A stretch of 64,000 nt of DNA, taken from assembly GCF_000516515.1 (NCBI RefSeq), contig NZ_KI911784.1, forward strand, positions 3,386,633-3,450,632, given 5' to 3'. The position numbers and the translations under genes are program-made. Below, one piece after another: positions 26,553 to 35,789 of the stretch (its first letter is position 1; the number at the start of each line of letters is the position of its first letter). The stretch comes from Chloroflexus sp. Y-396-1 (GTDB taxonomy: Bacteria > Chloroflexota > Chloroflexia > Chloroflexales > Chloroflexaceae). The notes under the pieces were generated by a model. That model searched no databases and was not told the origin of the DNA. It saw nothing but the letters and a program-made list of their open reading frames with translations.

Positions 26553-27266
26553 CTATACTATATTCATTACTTCAATTCCGTTTTGTGCCATGTGGTGTAG
26601 GAAAAGGACGTGGTGCAGATCACCGTCGTGGGCATAAATCCCCAACTCGCGTGCGGTTGCTACTGGAGTATCAAAGGTATCGACCGCATTGGCTGCCACG
26701 ATCACCCGGCGTTTGAGGTTCAGAGCGTTCGCTTCCAAACGCAGGTGCATTGCGGCACTGTATACGCACAGATCAGTACAATCACCAACCAAAACAAAGG
26801 TGTCAATTTGCGGATGCTCAGACAGCCAAGCGCCAAAGCGTGTACCGAGGTGTGAGCTGAGCGAGTTCTTCTCAATGACAACCATCTGTTCGGCAAATGG
26901 TAATTCGGCCAGTTCACGGATGGTCTGGCTTTCGGCAGTACCGGCCAGACAATGCGGTGGATATGAGGCAAACTCAGGCGTGTTCGGATCGTGGGTGTCC
27001 TGCGTCAAAATGAATGCACGGACGCCGAGTTCGTAGGCGCGGTTGAAAAGCCGCACGACCGGTTCGACCAATGCGCCGACTCGTGGCCCTGCCAGTGGTC
27101 CTTCTTTGCAAAAGCCATTGATCATATCAATCGAGCAGAGCGCGACTCGTTCGGGGGTCTTATCAACAATGGTTGCCAGATCAACGTGCGGTAGATTGTG
27201 GTACCACTCTTCGAGGTAAGTGAGGAACGAGGTGCTGCGCGTTGCCAGGTCTTTGATCGCGGTCAT
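26553..27266 (-). CDS. Cysteine hydrolase of the nicotinamidase/isochorismatase family
   Basis: A 237-residue protein with the catalytic triad Asp47 (CSIDMINGF), Lys133 (VIEKNSLS) and Cys167 (GDCTDLCVYS). Metal-binding residues typical of nicotinamidases are present as Asp90 and His92 (TQDTHDP) and His105 (YPPHCLAGT), so deamidation of nicotinamide is more likely than isochorismate hydrolysis. It would feed NAD salvage. The start is preceded by AGGAGGAA. The gene has a near-consensus promoter whose -10 sits inside an inverted repeat, suggesting repressor control. Confidence 0.87.
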   Translation of the reverse strand: MTAIKDLATRSTSFLTYLEEWYHNLPHVDLATIVDKTPERVALCSIDMINGFCKEGPLAGPRVGALVEPVVRLFNRAYELGVRAFILTQDTHDPNTPEFASYPPHCLAGTAESQTIRELAELPFAEQMVVIEKNSLSSHLGTRFGAWLSEHPQIDTFVLVGDCTDLCVYSAAMHLRLEANALNLKRRVIVAANAVDTFDTPVATARELGIYAHDGDLHHVLFLHHMAQNGIEVMNIV

Positions 27267-27287
27267 GACCTTCCTCCTGTGTTTAGT

Positions 27288-27319
27288 GTAAAACTGACAC
27301 TATTTTACCATAGTTTTAC
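27288..27319. promoter_or_regulatory. Inverted repeat over the hydrolase promoter (candidate operator)
   Basis: GTAAAACT (27288-27295) and AGTTTTAC (27312-27319) form an exact 8-base dyad with centres 24 bases apart. It encloses the -10 element of the nicotinamidase-like gene. The position fits a repressor site; the regulator is unknown. Confidence 0.5.
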
Positions 27320-27330
27320 CTGCCAGTCAA
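27302..27330 (-). promoter_or_regulatory. Promoter for the nicotinamidase-like gene
   Basis: On the minus strand TTGACT (27330-27325), 17-base spacer, TAAAAT (27307-27302). Confidence 0.75.
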
Positions 27331-27817
27331 GGGTATTGAGTTGGTTTTTAGCGACGAAAAACAACAGACAGAAGATTTTGACTATGCCTGTTCATTATAT
27401 TCGGTACGCTTCCGAACGATCCCCATCCCGTAATCTGCGACCAGGTTTGGGCAGCGATGGGTATTCCATACATCTTTGTAGGGGAATGCCACCATCGCGT
27501 CCTGGTCGTGCCTAATCTGGCGGCGCGGAGGCGAGGTGATGGTGGGGACGCGATGGCGGGATGGACCGGTGCCGCTCCATCCCATCGATTTCGTTCAATT
27601 CCATTCATCTACCCGGTTCCTATCCCAGTTTGATATAACCTCTTCACCGTTTATGCGCAAAATCGTGATGAATATCTTGCTATTCTTCCCAAATTATGCG
27701 AGGTTTCAAGTATAATGAAGCAAATTACTTGTGAACAGTAATAACTCGACGTGGAGTTATGCCGCATTGTGGCGCAACGATCATTCTGCTGTCACTCGGC
27801 TAGAGAAGGAAGGTTCA
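27331..27817. other. Gene-free divergent region before phoU
   Basis: This gap is about 490 bases long. It contains an imperfect long inverted repeat (about 27488-27502 with 27547-27560, sharing CGCGTCC/GGACGCG) and a small hairpin GGATGGA/TCCATCC near 27559-27584. A TATAAT at 27711-27716 is a likely -10 for phoU, without a recognisable -35, as expected for an activator-dependent promoter. I saw no clear PhoB-box pair. Confidence 0.5.
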
Positions 27818-28477
27818 ATGGTTCGCGAGCGTTATATTCGCCAGATCGGCGCCCTTCGTGAAGACCTGCTGCGCATGTTCAGTATGGTTGAGCAGCAGCT
27901 TCTGCGCGCAATTCGTTGTCTGGAAACGTGGGATACCATCGCTGCTGCTCAGATTATGAACGATGACCGACAGATCGATGATGCATGGCGCGCACTTGAA
28001 GAAAGTGTGATTCATTTGCTGGCAACCCAGCAGCCAGTTGTGGCTTCCGACTTGCGTCTGACCAGTGTGGTGTCGGCGATTGCCAGTGAGTTAGAGCGGA
28101 TTGGCGATTATGCGAACAGCATTGCCAAACGAGTACGGCGCGCTGCTCGTCGGACAGCGTTTGTCGCCCCACCACCGCAAATGCAAGAGATGGCACAACT
28201 GGCGTTGCAGATGCTGAACACCAGTCTTGAAGCCTTTTTACGTCAGGATGTTGATCTAGCCCGTTCACTTACCGCGTATGATGAACAGGTTGACGAACTC
28301 GAAGATACGTTGCGTGCGTTGATTATTGCCGATGCGCGCCAGGACCCTGAACGCTTTGAAGCGGCAATCGATCTGCTTGATATGGTGCATGCGCTTGAAC
28401 GGACCGCAGATCGGGCAACAAACATTGGCGAACGGGTGATTTATCTGGCGACGAGTAGTCAGACCACGCTTAATTAA
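27818..28477 (+). CDS. phoU: PhoU-family phosphate signalling protein
   Basis: A 219-residue protein formed by two PhoU three-helix repeats. The first contains the metal-binding pattern around DDRQIDDAWRALEESV and SELERIGDYANSIAKRV; the second repeats it as YDEQVDELEDTLRALI and LERTADRATNIGERVIYL. The E/DxxxD motifs bind iron or other metals. PhoU couples the Pst phosphate transporter to the PhoR kinase and keeps the Pho regulon off. I start at 27818, where GAAGGAAGG precedes the ATG; the reading frame extends 29 residues further upstream without family resemblance. No pst genes lie in the window, so this copy is separate from a transporter operon. Confidence 0.93.
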   Translation: MVRERYIRQIGALREDLLRMFSMVEQQLLRAIRCLETWDTIAAAQIMNDDRQIDDAWRALEESVIHLLATQQPVVASDLRLTSVVSAIASELERIGDYANSIAKRVRRAARRTAFVAPPPQMQEMAQLALQMLNTSLEAFLRQDVDLARSLTAYDEQVDELEDTLRALIIADARQDPERFEAAIDLLDMVHALERTADRATNIGERVIYLATSSQTTLN

Positions 28478-28879
28478 TGGTAAACTGGCTTCCTGGCGGA
28501 GTTGGGTGATCGCGCTTGATCATCATCACGTTGATCAGCAGAGCTGCTGGAATCATCTTCCCCTGGCCTGCCTGCACATCCTCGTTCTTGCTGGTAAGCG
28601 CAATAGACCCTTTGAAATCCTGCCCCATATCGAGTATCATTGCTGATAGAAGGAGATGCGCCAGTGCTGTATGGGATTACCGGCGCTTCTTTGTGGCGGA
28701 GTCATCTCAACTTCTGCGCTATGGTTGTTAATGATCCCTTCCTCTGATTAGTCGGGGGAAGTTCCGTCACACGTCCGCGCTTGATGGAGACCCGTGCCGG
28801 GTGTAGCTAAACGATCTGATATGAAAATGATCTCGCGTTATGATTGGCACCTGATACTGATAGGCTAGACGAGGGAACT
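28478..28879 (+). other. About 400-base leader or gap before metH
   Basis: No gene is visible. Near its end a sequence GGAGACCCGTGCC (about 28786-28798) superficially resembles a B12 box, and ACCCG/CGGGT forms a 5-bp hairpin at 28790-28802. The other conserved parts of a cobalamin or SAM riboswitch are not found, so I do not call one. Confidence 0.4.
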
Positions 28880-31800
28880 GTGAGTCGACCAACTTATCTA
28901 CAGGCGCTTGCCGAACGGGTATTGATTTTTGATGGTGCCATGGGCACCTCTATTGATACGTTTGATCTGACGGCTGCCGACTACGGTGGCGAAGCCACCT
29001 TTGGGTGCCGTGATTATCTGGTCATTACCCGTCCTGATGTGATCGAAGCGATCCATACCTCGTTTCTCGAAGCTGGCTGTGATGTACTCGAGACGTGTAC
29101 GTTTCAGAGTACGCGGCTGCGTCTGGCTGAATGGGGATTGGGCGATCGCACCATCGAGATTAACCGGGCTGCCGCTGCGCTGGCTCGTCGGGTCGCTGAT
29201 CGGTTTGAGGCTCGTGATGGCCGACCACGCTATGTCGCCGGTTCGATGGGGCCAACCGGGAAGTTGCCTTCTTCCGATGACCCGGTATTGAGTGATATTA
29301 CGTTTGCCGAACTTTCGGACATTTACTACGAGCAGGCGGTTGGCTTGATCGAGGGTGGTGTTGATCTGCTCCTCGTTGAGACGAGTGTTGATATTCTTGA
29401 AGTTAAGGCTGCCCTTGACGGTATCCGTCGGGCAAAGATTGATCTCAATCGTCCTGATATTGCGGTGCAAGCGCAAGTCTTTCTCGATCTGTCCGGGCGG
29501 ATGTTGCTCGGTACCGATGTGCCAGCTCTGATTGCGACCCTCGAAGCAATGCCGGTCGATGTCATTGGTCTGAATTGTAGCACTGGCCCCGAGCATATGC
29601 GGGCTGCAATTCAGTACCTGACTGCACATTCTCGCAAACCGATTTCATGCATTCCCAACGCCGGTCTGCCTCTCGAAGTTGATGGCCGTACTGTTTACCC
29701 CATGGAGCCAGAGCCGTTTGCAACCATCTTAGGGGAATTTGTGCATGATTACGGTGTCGCAGTGGTCGGTGGCTGCTGTGGTACCCGTCCGGCCCATATC
29801 GCACGGTTGCGCCAGATATTGGGTGACTCACCCAAGCCCAAAGAGCGACAGATCGAGTACATTCCCAGTGTTAGCTCTGGGATCCGTGCCGCTGCACTAC
29901 GACAGGACGCGACCCTGACCATGATTGGTGAGCGACTGAATACCCTTGGTTCGCGTAAGGTGAAGCGGTTGCTCCTGCGTGATGATTATGACGGTGCATT
30001 GGAAGTGGCCCGCGAACAGGTTGAGAGTGGCGCGCACATGCTCGATGTCTGTGTAGCAATGACCGAGCGTAACGATGAAAAAGAGCAGATGGTGCGCCTG
30101 ATCAAGAAGCTGACCTTGAATATTGAGTTGCCGCTCGTGATTGATACGACAGAAGCTGACGTTCTTGAGGCGGCTTTATCGATCTATCCGGGTCGTGCGC
30201 TGATTAACTCTGTGTCGCTCGAAGGTGGCCGTGGCGCCAAGATCGACAAGGTATTGCCACTTGCCGCACGGTATGGCGCGGCAGTGATCGCAATGACGAT
30301 TGATGAAGAGGGCATGGCACACACCGCCGAGCGAAAAGTGGCGATTGCCGAACGGATTGCCCAGATCGCTCGTGACGAGTACGGCATTCCGGCTGAAGCA
30401 CTGGTATTCGATGTGTTGACTTTCCCGATTACCACCGGTCAGGAAGAGTTGCGTTACTCGGCTGTGGAGACGCTCAAGGCGATACGTCTGGTCAAAGAAC
30501 GAATTCCCGGTTGTTTCACCACACTCGGAGTCAGTAATTTGAGCTTTGGCGTGGCTCCGCATGCCCGTGCTGCGCTCAACTCGGTGTTTCTCTACCATGC
30601 CGTAGCCGCCGGTCTCGATACGGCTATCATTAATCCGGCCCATGTGACGCCATACGCCGAAATCGATCCCGCACAACGTGAGGTCTGCGAAGATCTAATC
30701 TTTGCTCGCCGTGAGGATGCACTGGCTCGCTTCATTGCCTATTTTGAACAGCACGCTGCCACGCAGGATAGCGAACGCGAAGACCCTACTGCGACGATGA
30801 CAGTTGATCAGCGTCTGCACTGGAAGATTCTGCATCGAAAGAAAGAAGGAATTGAAGACGATATTGATCAGGCGGTTGATCAGCGCCTTCAGGCCAGAGG
30901 GTTACGCCTGAGCGATCCGGCTGCCGCGCTACGCAATGAGCACGGTGCTTCCCCACAAGGGCAGGCAGCAGTTGATGTGCTAAACAACGTATTACTCCCG
31001 GCCATGAAGGAAGTCGGTGATCTCTTCGGGGCCGGTCAGCTCATTCTGCCTTTCGTCTTGCAGAGTGCCGAGGCAATGAAGAAAGCGGTTGCGCGGCTCG
31101 AACGTTACCTCGACCGTCTTGAAGGGGCGAGCAAGGGTAAAGTTGTACTTGCTACGGTCTATGGTGATGTCCACGACATCGGAAAGAATCTGGTAAATAC
31201 CATTCTCTCGAACAACGGCTACACCGTATACGATCTTGGCAAACAGGTGCCGATCAATACCATTATCGAGAAGGCGCTCGAAGTTAACGCTGACGCAATC
31301 GGTCTCTCGGCACTTCTGGTCAGTACCAGTAAACAGATGCCGCTATGTGTACAAGAATTGTACCGGCGTGGAATTCACATTCCGGTGCTGGTAGGTGGAG
31401 CGGCAATCAATCGTCAGTATGGTCAACGTATCACGTTCGTCGATGACGAAGAGCCGTACCCTGCCGGTGTCTTCTACTGCAAGGACGCTTTTGAAGGTCT
31501 TGAGACAATGGATCGCTTGAGTAATCCGGCCACGCGGGATCAGTTTATTGAGCAGACTATTCGTGAAGCGGCCAACGTACTGCACCGACGCCTGACCGGG
31601 CGAGTTGCGTTGACCGAATTGGGCGAAGCGTCACGAAGCAGGGCCGAAAGGGTGCGGTCAGCAGTGCGTACCGACGTACCGGTGCCGGTACCGCCTTTTT
31701 GGGGCTGGCGAGCGACCAGCCGTATTCGCCTGAGTGACGTAGTAGCGTGTCTCGATCGCAACAGTCTCTACCGCTTACAATGGGGAGCAAAGAATGCGAA

Positions 31801-32488
31801 GGGCGCTGAATGGGAACGACTGCGGGCAGAGTTTGATCAGAAGGTGCGCGAACTGATTGCCGAAGCCGAGCGTGATGGCTGGCTCCAACCACGGGTGATT
31901 TACGGTTATTTCCCGGTGCAGAGCGATGGTCTCGAACTGATCGTGTACGATCCGGCTGACCGCCGTCGTGAGCTGACTCGTTTCGTCTTCCCACGCCAGC
32001 CAGCACGTGAACGTCTCTGCATTAGCGACTACTTCCGAAGTGTTGACAGCGGAGAGTATGACCTTGCCGCCTTTCAGATTGTCACAATGGGGAGTGCTGT
32101 TGATGAGCTGGTTGATACGTTACAACAGCGAGGCGATTATAGCCGTAGCTACTATATTCATGGTCTCGGTGTGAGCCTGGCCGAGGCGTTGGCCGAGTAC
32201 ACAAACCGTATTATTCGGCAAGGGCTGGGGCTAGATGAGCGCCGCGGGAAGCGGTATTCGTGGGGTTACCCGGCGTGTCCTGATCTCTCAGAGCATGCTA
32301 AACTCTGGCGCATTTTACCTGGTGAGGAGATTGGAGTAACGCTTACCGAAGCATTTCAACTGGTGCCTGAGCAGAGTACAGCAGCAATCGTGGTGCATCA
32401 TCCAGAGGCAAAATATTTCAGCATTGGCAGTGCTCTTGAACGTGCCGAACTGGATCGGCAGGCTGAAGAGTTCAATGCGGAAGGGTAG
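28880..32488 (+). CDS. metH: Cobalamin-dependent methionine synthase
   Basis: A 1202-residue MetH with all four modules. The homocysteine-binding barrel (1-~325) has zinc ligands Cys233 (GLNCSTG) and Cys299/Cys300 (GGCCGTRP). The pterin (methyl-folate) barrel (~345-620) includes IGERLNTLGSRKVK. The cap and B12 domains (~660-905) have His765 in DVHDIGKN, the lower cobalt ligand. The C-terminal activation domain (~930-1195) has RYSWGYPACPD for AdoMet binding. It transfers a methyl group from methyl-tetrahydrofolate to homocysteine. The most likely start is GTG at 28880, after GAGGGA; a TTG 36 bases upstream is possible. The second cap-to-B12 linker and activation domain appear complete. Confidence 0.96.
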   Translation: MSRPTYLQALAERVLIFDGAMGTSIDTFDLTAADYGGEATFGCRDYLVITRPDVIEAIHTSFLEAGCDVLETCTFQSTRLRLAEWGLGDRTIEINRAAAALARRVADRFEARDGRPRYVAGSMGPTGKLPSSDDPVLSDITFAELSDIYYEQAVGLIEGGVDLLLVETSVDILEVKAALDGIRRAKIDLNRPDIAVQAQVFLDLSGRMLLGTDVPALIATLEAMPVDVIGLNCSTGPEHMRAAIQYLTAHSRKPISCIPNAGLPLEVDGRTVYPMEPEPFATILGEFVHDYGVAVVGGCCGTRPAHIARLRQILGDSPKPKERQIEYIPSVSSGIRAAALRQDATLTMIGERLNTLGSRKVKRLLLRDDYDGALEVAREQVESGAHMLDVCVAMTERNDEKEQMVRLIKKLTLNIELPLVIDTTEADVLEAALSIYPGRALINSVSLEGGRGAKIDKVLPLAARYGAAVIAMTIDEEGMAHTAERKVAIAERIAQIARDEYGIPAEALVFDVLTFPITTGQEELRYSAVETLKAIRLVKERIPGCFTTLGVSNLSFGVAPHARAALNSVFLYHAVAAGLDTAIINPAHVTPYAEIDPAQREVCEDLIFARREDALARFIAYFEQHAATQDSEREDPTATMTVDQRLHWKILHRKKEGIEDDIDQAVDQRLQARGLRLSDPAAALRNEHGASPQGQAAVDVLNNVLLPAMKEVGDLFGAGQLILPFVLQSAEAMKKAVARLERYLDRLEGASKGKVVLATVYGDVHDIGKNLVNTILSNNGYTVYDLGKQVPINTIIEKALEVNADAIGLSALLVSTSKQMPLCVQELYRRGIHIPVLVGGAAINRQYGQRITFVDDEEPYPAGVFYCKDAFEGLETMDRLSNPATRDQFIEQTIREAANVLHRRLTGRVALTELGEASRSRAERVRSAVRTDVPVPVPPFWGWRATSRIRLSDVVACLDRNSLYRLQWGAKNAKGAEWERLRAEFDQKVRELIAEAERDGWLQPRVIYGYFPVQSDGLELIVYDPADRRRELTRFVFPRQPARERLCISDYFRSVDSGEYDLAAFQIVTMGSAVDELVDTLQQRGDYSRSYYIHGLGVSLAEALAEYTNRIIRQGLGLDERRGKRYSWGYPACPDLSEHAKLWRILPGEEIGVTLTEAFQLVPEQSTAAIVVHHPEAKYFSIGSALERAELDRQAEEFNAEG

Positions 32489-32929
32489 CATCATTCTTGC
32501 ATCATTCTTGAATGCCGAATCGGATGGGTATTGCTGAGGAAGACGGGTATTCTTAGACCATAAGGCTTGTTACCGTACCAGTTTCGTGATGGCGGGCTGA
32601 GGCATCTGCCACGCCGATGGAGGGACGCGGCACTACCGCGTCCCTCTGTGCATTTGTGCGAACAGAGAGGAGGGAGCGGAAGGAGCTGGAACGATTTCAC
32701 CTGCTGCAACCATCTCTTCCGCTCACCTGGTGTGAGTTGAAAGGGGACCGGCGGTAAGGTGGGGAGAGCCGTACTGCGACGGTGCGAAAATAAATGAATA
32801 TTTTGTCATCTGTCTGTGCAGGTACTATCTACATATATAGCCAAAAAGTCATGTAGACCGCCAAAGAGGGGATCAGCTATCTTCGAGATGAACGAAATTT
32901 CATCTCAACCCGATCAAGGAGTGGTCAAA
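32489..32929. other. Gap after metH
   Basis: This region of about 440 bases holds the metH hairpin (listed separately), a tandem-like CATCATTCTTG repeated at 32488-32509, and an AT-rich stretch toward the next gene. An in-frame extension upstream of the next gene (from 32816) lacks a ribosome-binding site and a signal peptide, so I treat it as untranslated. Confidence 0.5.
32621..32645. terminator. Hairpin downstream of metH
   Basis: AGGGACGCGG, loop CACTA, then CCGCGTCCCT, a perfect 10-bp stem about 130 bases after the metH stop. It has the same general build as the other intergenic palindromes; no T-run follows. Confidence 0.5.
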
Positions 32930-34702
32930 ATGACAAAAATGTTATATTTGGTACGCTGGCTGATCGTGATCGGTATCATTCTCCTCTGGACAGCAACACC
33001 CGTTCAAGCCGCCGGCGTGGTCGGCAATGGCACTCCGTCGAGTTGTACCGAAGCTGCTCTACGTGCTGCCATCGCTGGCGGTGGTCGTGTCACCTTTAAC
33101 TGCGGTCCTCAACCGGTAACCATCACACTCTCCGATCAACTGGAAGTGCGTCAGGATACTGAAATTGACGGCGGTGGTCCCCAGCAGGGGGGGCGAGTGA
33201 CGCTGAGCGGTGGTGGGCGAACCCGAATTATCTGGCTCTACGATGCGAAGCTTACCGTCCGCAATCTCACACTCGTTGATGGGCGGAGTGTCGAAGGGGG
33301 AGCAATCCGTTCCGCCGGTCTTAATGCCCAAGTCTTTGTATACAACAGCATCTTTCGCAACAACGATAGCACTGCCGGTACCGATGAGGAGGGTGGTGGG
33401 GCAATCTCGATGCACTTCGGTCGGTTGCATATTGAAGATAGCTTGTTTGAGAATAATCGAGGGATTAACGGTGGCGCTATTTACAATCTCCGCTGCCCGA
33501 TCACCGTTTTGCGTTCTACCTTTCGCAATAATGATAGTTCGCACGGCGGTGTTGTTGCGAACTTTGGGTTCGGTGGCGCTATTTACAACGATGGCGCTGG
33601 TCCTCAAGGTGTTGGCGGTCAAATTATTATCCGCGATACTATTTTCACAGGTAATAAAGCACGCAATTTCGGTGGTGCAGTTTATTCGTATCTCTATTAT
33701 CCTGATAGCTCCGAAATTGAGCGTAGCTTTTTCGCCGATAACATGGTCTATCTTAACAGCAACAACCGGGCCAGTGGTGGCGCCTTAATGCATCATAACG
33801 GGCCACTGACTCTGCGCGACTCGACCTTCGTAAACAATCGTTCCGAAGATGCCGGTGGCGCTATCCTGATTGCACAGACAACGTTGCAACCTGGCTGGAA
33901 TCGCGCCACGTTGAGCAATCTGACCGTTGTTGGGAATCGAGCGGACGCTCTAAATACTGACAAGGGTAACGGTGGTGGCCTTTATTTCAATGGAGGACAA
34001 GTTACGGTCGTCAATGTGACCGTTGCATACAACTACGCCGACCGTTTAGGGGGTGGTGTATACAACACCTCGAGCAACAGCGCCGATGTCGAGTTGCGTA
34101 ATGTCATTATTGCTGGCAACCAGCTTGGCAGTTCACACGACTCGGTACAATGTTTCGGAACATTGCGTGGCAGTCGAAATTTGCAAACCCCTGTCGGACG
34201 GGCATGTGTCAATGGTATTCAGCAAGCCGATCCTCGGCTCGATGCAACTGTTGCGATGCATGGCGGGCCGTTACCAACCCTAGCGTTGCTGGTCGGTAGT
34301 CCGGCGATCAACGTCGGGGCCGATTGTCCGCCGACCGACCAGCGTGGGGCAGCACGGGTAGGTGCATGTGATCTTGGATCGTTTGAGTTTGGTTCTGCTG
34401 CGCCATCGACCAGTCTCGAAACTCCAACACTGCTTGGTCTAAACAGCACCGGTGGGCCGCTTGTTCAGCTTTCGTTTACGGCGGTGAGTGGTGCTGTGCG
34501 TTATGAGGTTGAAGCGCGGCGCGCTGATGGGTTGACGTGGCTGTTTCTGTTAGCCAACAACAGCGTGCTGCTCGACCGGGGCCGTTACGTATTGCGTTTA
34601 CGGGCCTGTAACGAGGTCGTGTGTAGCAGTTTTAGCAATTCGTTGGCAGTGGAGGTAACACAGCCCCCGATCAAGTCATTTGTGCCTCTGGTTGGACGGT
34701 GA
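32930..34702 (+). CDS. Secreted right-handed beta-helix protein with C-terminal FVPLV tail
   Basis: A 590-residue exported protein. Residues 1-~28 are a signal peptide ending VQAAG. Residues ~30-500 form a parallel beta-helix of the polymorphic-outer-membrane/pectate-lyase-like type, with repeated GGAI and FxxN motifs such as NNDSTAGTDEEGGGAIS, NNRGINGGAIYN and NKARNFGGAVYS. Residues ~500-520 contain a 'choice-of-anchor Q'-like end (DQRGAARVGACDLGSFEFG). A fibronectin-like domain (~530-580) leads to the tail IKSFVPLVGR, matching the tail of the TolB-like protein. AAGGAGTGG precedes the ATG at 32930. It is probably a surface adhesin or glycan-binding protein; no catalytic residues are visible. 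Confidence 0.86.
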   Translation: MTKMLYLVRWLIVIGIILLWTATPVQAAGVVGNGTPSSCTEAALRAAIAGGGRVTFNCGPQPVTITLSDQLEVRQDTEIDGGGPQQGGRVTLSGGGRTRIIWLYDAKLTVRNLTLVDGRSVEGGAIRSAGLNAQVFVYNSIFRNNDSTAGTDEEGGGAISMHFGRLHIEDSLFENNRGINGGAIYNLRCPITVLRSTFRNNDSSHGGVVANFGFGGAIYNDGAGPQGVGGQIIIRDTIFTGNKARNFGGAVYSYLYYPDSSEIERSFFADNMVYLNSNNRASGGALMHHNGPLTLRDSTFVNNRSEDAGGAILIAQTTLQPGWNRATLSNLTVVGNRADALNTDKGNGGGLYFNGGQVTVVNVTVAYNYADRLGGGVYNTSSNSADVELRNVIIAGNQLGSSHDSVQCFGTLRGSRNLQTPVGRACVNGIQQADPRLDATVAMHGGPLPTLALLVGSPAINVGADCPPTDQRGAARVGACDLGSFEFGSAAPSTSLETPTLLGLNSTGGPLVQLSFTAVSGAVRYEVEARRADGLTWLFLLANNSVLLDRGRYVLRLRACNEVVCSSFSNSLAVEVTQPPIKSFVPLVGR

Positions 34703-34759
34703 GTTGAGGAAAGAAGGATGTGGGCATCGTTGCATCTCGGCCCCTCCCCTCGCCAGGAT

Positions 34760-34780
34760 GGGCGCAGCACCGCTGCGCCC
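34760..34780. repeat. Perfect GC hairpin after the beta-helix gene
   Basis: GGGCGCAGC, loop ACC, then GCTGCGCCC followed by CTAC. It is the same core word as the palindrome at 3055-3075 and may act as a terminator. Confidence 0.6.
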
Positions 34781-34838
34781 CTACGTTTTCCTTCATATCG
34801 GATAGGCTTTTACTACTACCTCAGACATACAACCAAAC

Positions 34839-35049
<211 letters not shown>

Positions 35050-35128
35050 AACAATTTCGATATATAGACTATGGGCGCAGGCGAGAATCGTTCGGCATAA
35101 CGTAGATGCAGTGCTTGACTGTCGAGGC

Positions 35129-35157
35129 TTGCAGGTTTGAGCTTCCTGTGTTATCAT
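35129..35157 (+). promoter_or_regulatory. Promoter of the winged-helix/CPBP operon
   Basis: TTGCAG, 17-base spacer and TATCAT, about 50 bases before the ATG. It is followed by an AT-rich stretch (AATAATAACGATTTTATAAA) that could be an operator for the encoded regulator. Confidence 0.6.
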
Positions 35158-35207
35158 AAATAATAACGATTTTATAAATTGTACCGTTTTAGGAAAGGGT
35201 TGCAGCG

Positions 35208-35768
35208 ATGCCGCTCAAAAACTTCGCGGTGATCAACCATACGGTGCGTATGCGCATTTTTCATGCCCTTAACGGTGTTGAACTGTCGATTAATCAATTG
35301 GCGAAAGGCTTACCTGATGTTCCCAAACCTTCCCTATATCGACACATTCACACAATGCTCGATGCCAGCGTTATCCGCGTTACCCGGACGCAGCTCGTCA
35401 ATGGGATTGAGGAGCGATTTTACACTGCGTATGAGGGGTTGATCGATCCGGCGGACGTGTTCCAACCCGACGGTCTCGATCAGTTTGCCGACCATGTGCG
35501 CCTGTACGGTATGTCTGTTGCTCAGGAACTAGCTGGTTACGTGCTGAGACATGGCCACTCGGGCCTAAACAACATTGCAGTCCGCGACTGGGTCTTCTTT
35601 GCAACCGATGAAGAATTCAAGCACGTGCGCGAGACCATCTACGAGCTACTCCGGTCGATGGAAGCCTTGCCACGTACCGAAGGACGAATTAAGCGGCGGA
35701 CGTTTTTGATGGGACATCCATTACCGGCTTTCTCGATGGCGGAGAATAAGGAGAAAAGGACCGCATAA
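35208..35768 (+). CDS. ArsR-like winged-helix transcriptional regulator
   Basis: A 186-residue protein. The first 75 residues are a winged helix: HTVRMRIFHALNG, then SINQLAKGLPDVPKPSLYRHIHTMLDASVIRV as the recognition region. The rest (80-186) is helical and probably forms the dimer or sensor part. No metal-binding cysteine motif is seen, so it is not a classical arsenic sensor. It is followed after 21 bases by two CPBP membrane-protease genes, which it probably controls, perhaps together with itself. AGGAAAGG lies before the ATG. Confidence 0.83.
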   Translation: MPLKNFAVINHTVRMRIFHALNGVELSINQLAKGLPDVPKPSLYRHIHTMLDASVIRVTRTQLVNGIEERFYTAYEGLIDPADVFQPDGLDQFADHVRLYGMSVAQELAGYVLRHGHSGLNNIAVRDWVFFATDEEFKHVRETIYELLRSMEALPRTEGRIKRRTFLMGHPLPAFSMAENKEKRTA

Positions 35769-35789
35769 TGCTTCTCGTAGGAGGTTGCA

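Noticed and set aside
28478-28879. Possible cobalamin or SAM riboswitch before metH
   Set aside because: Only a partial B12-box-like GGAGACCCGTGCC is seen; the other conserved blocks and helices are missing.
32816-32929. N-terminal extension of the beta-helix protein
   Set aside because: It lacks a ribosome-binding site and would bury the signal peptide; the ATG at 32930 has AAGGAG upstream.
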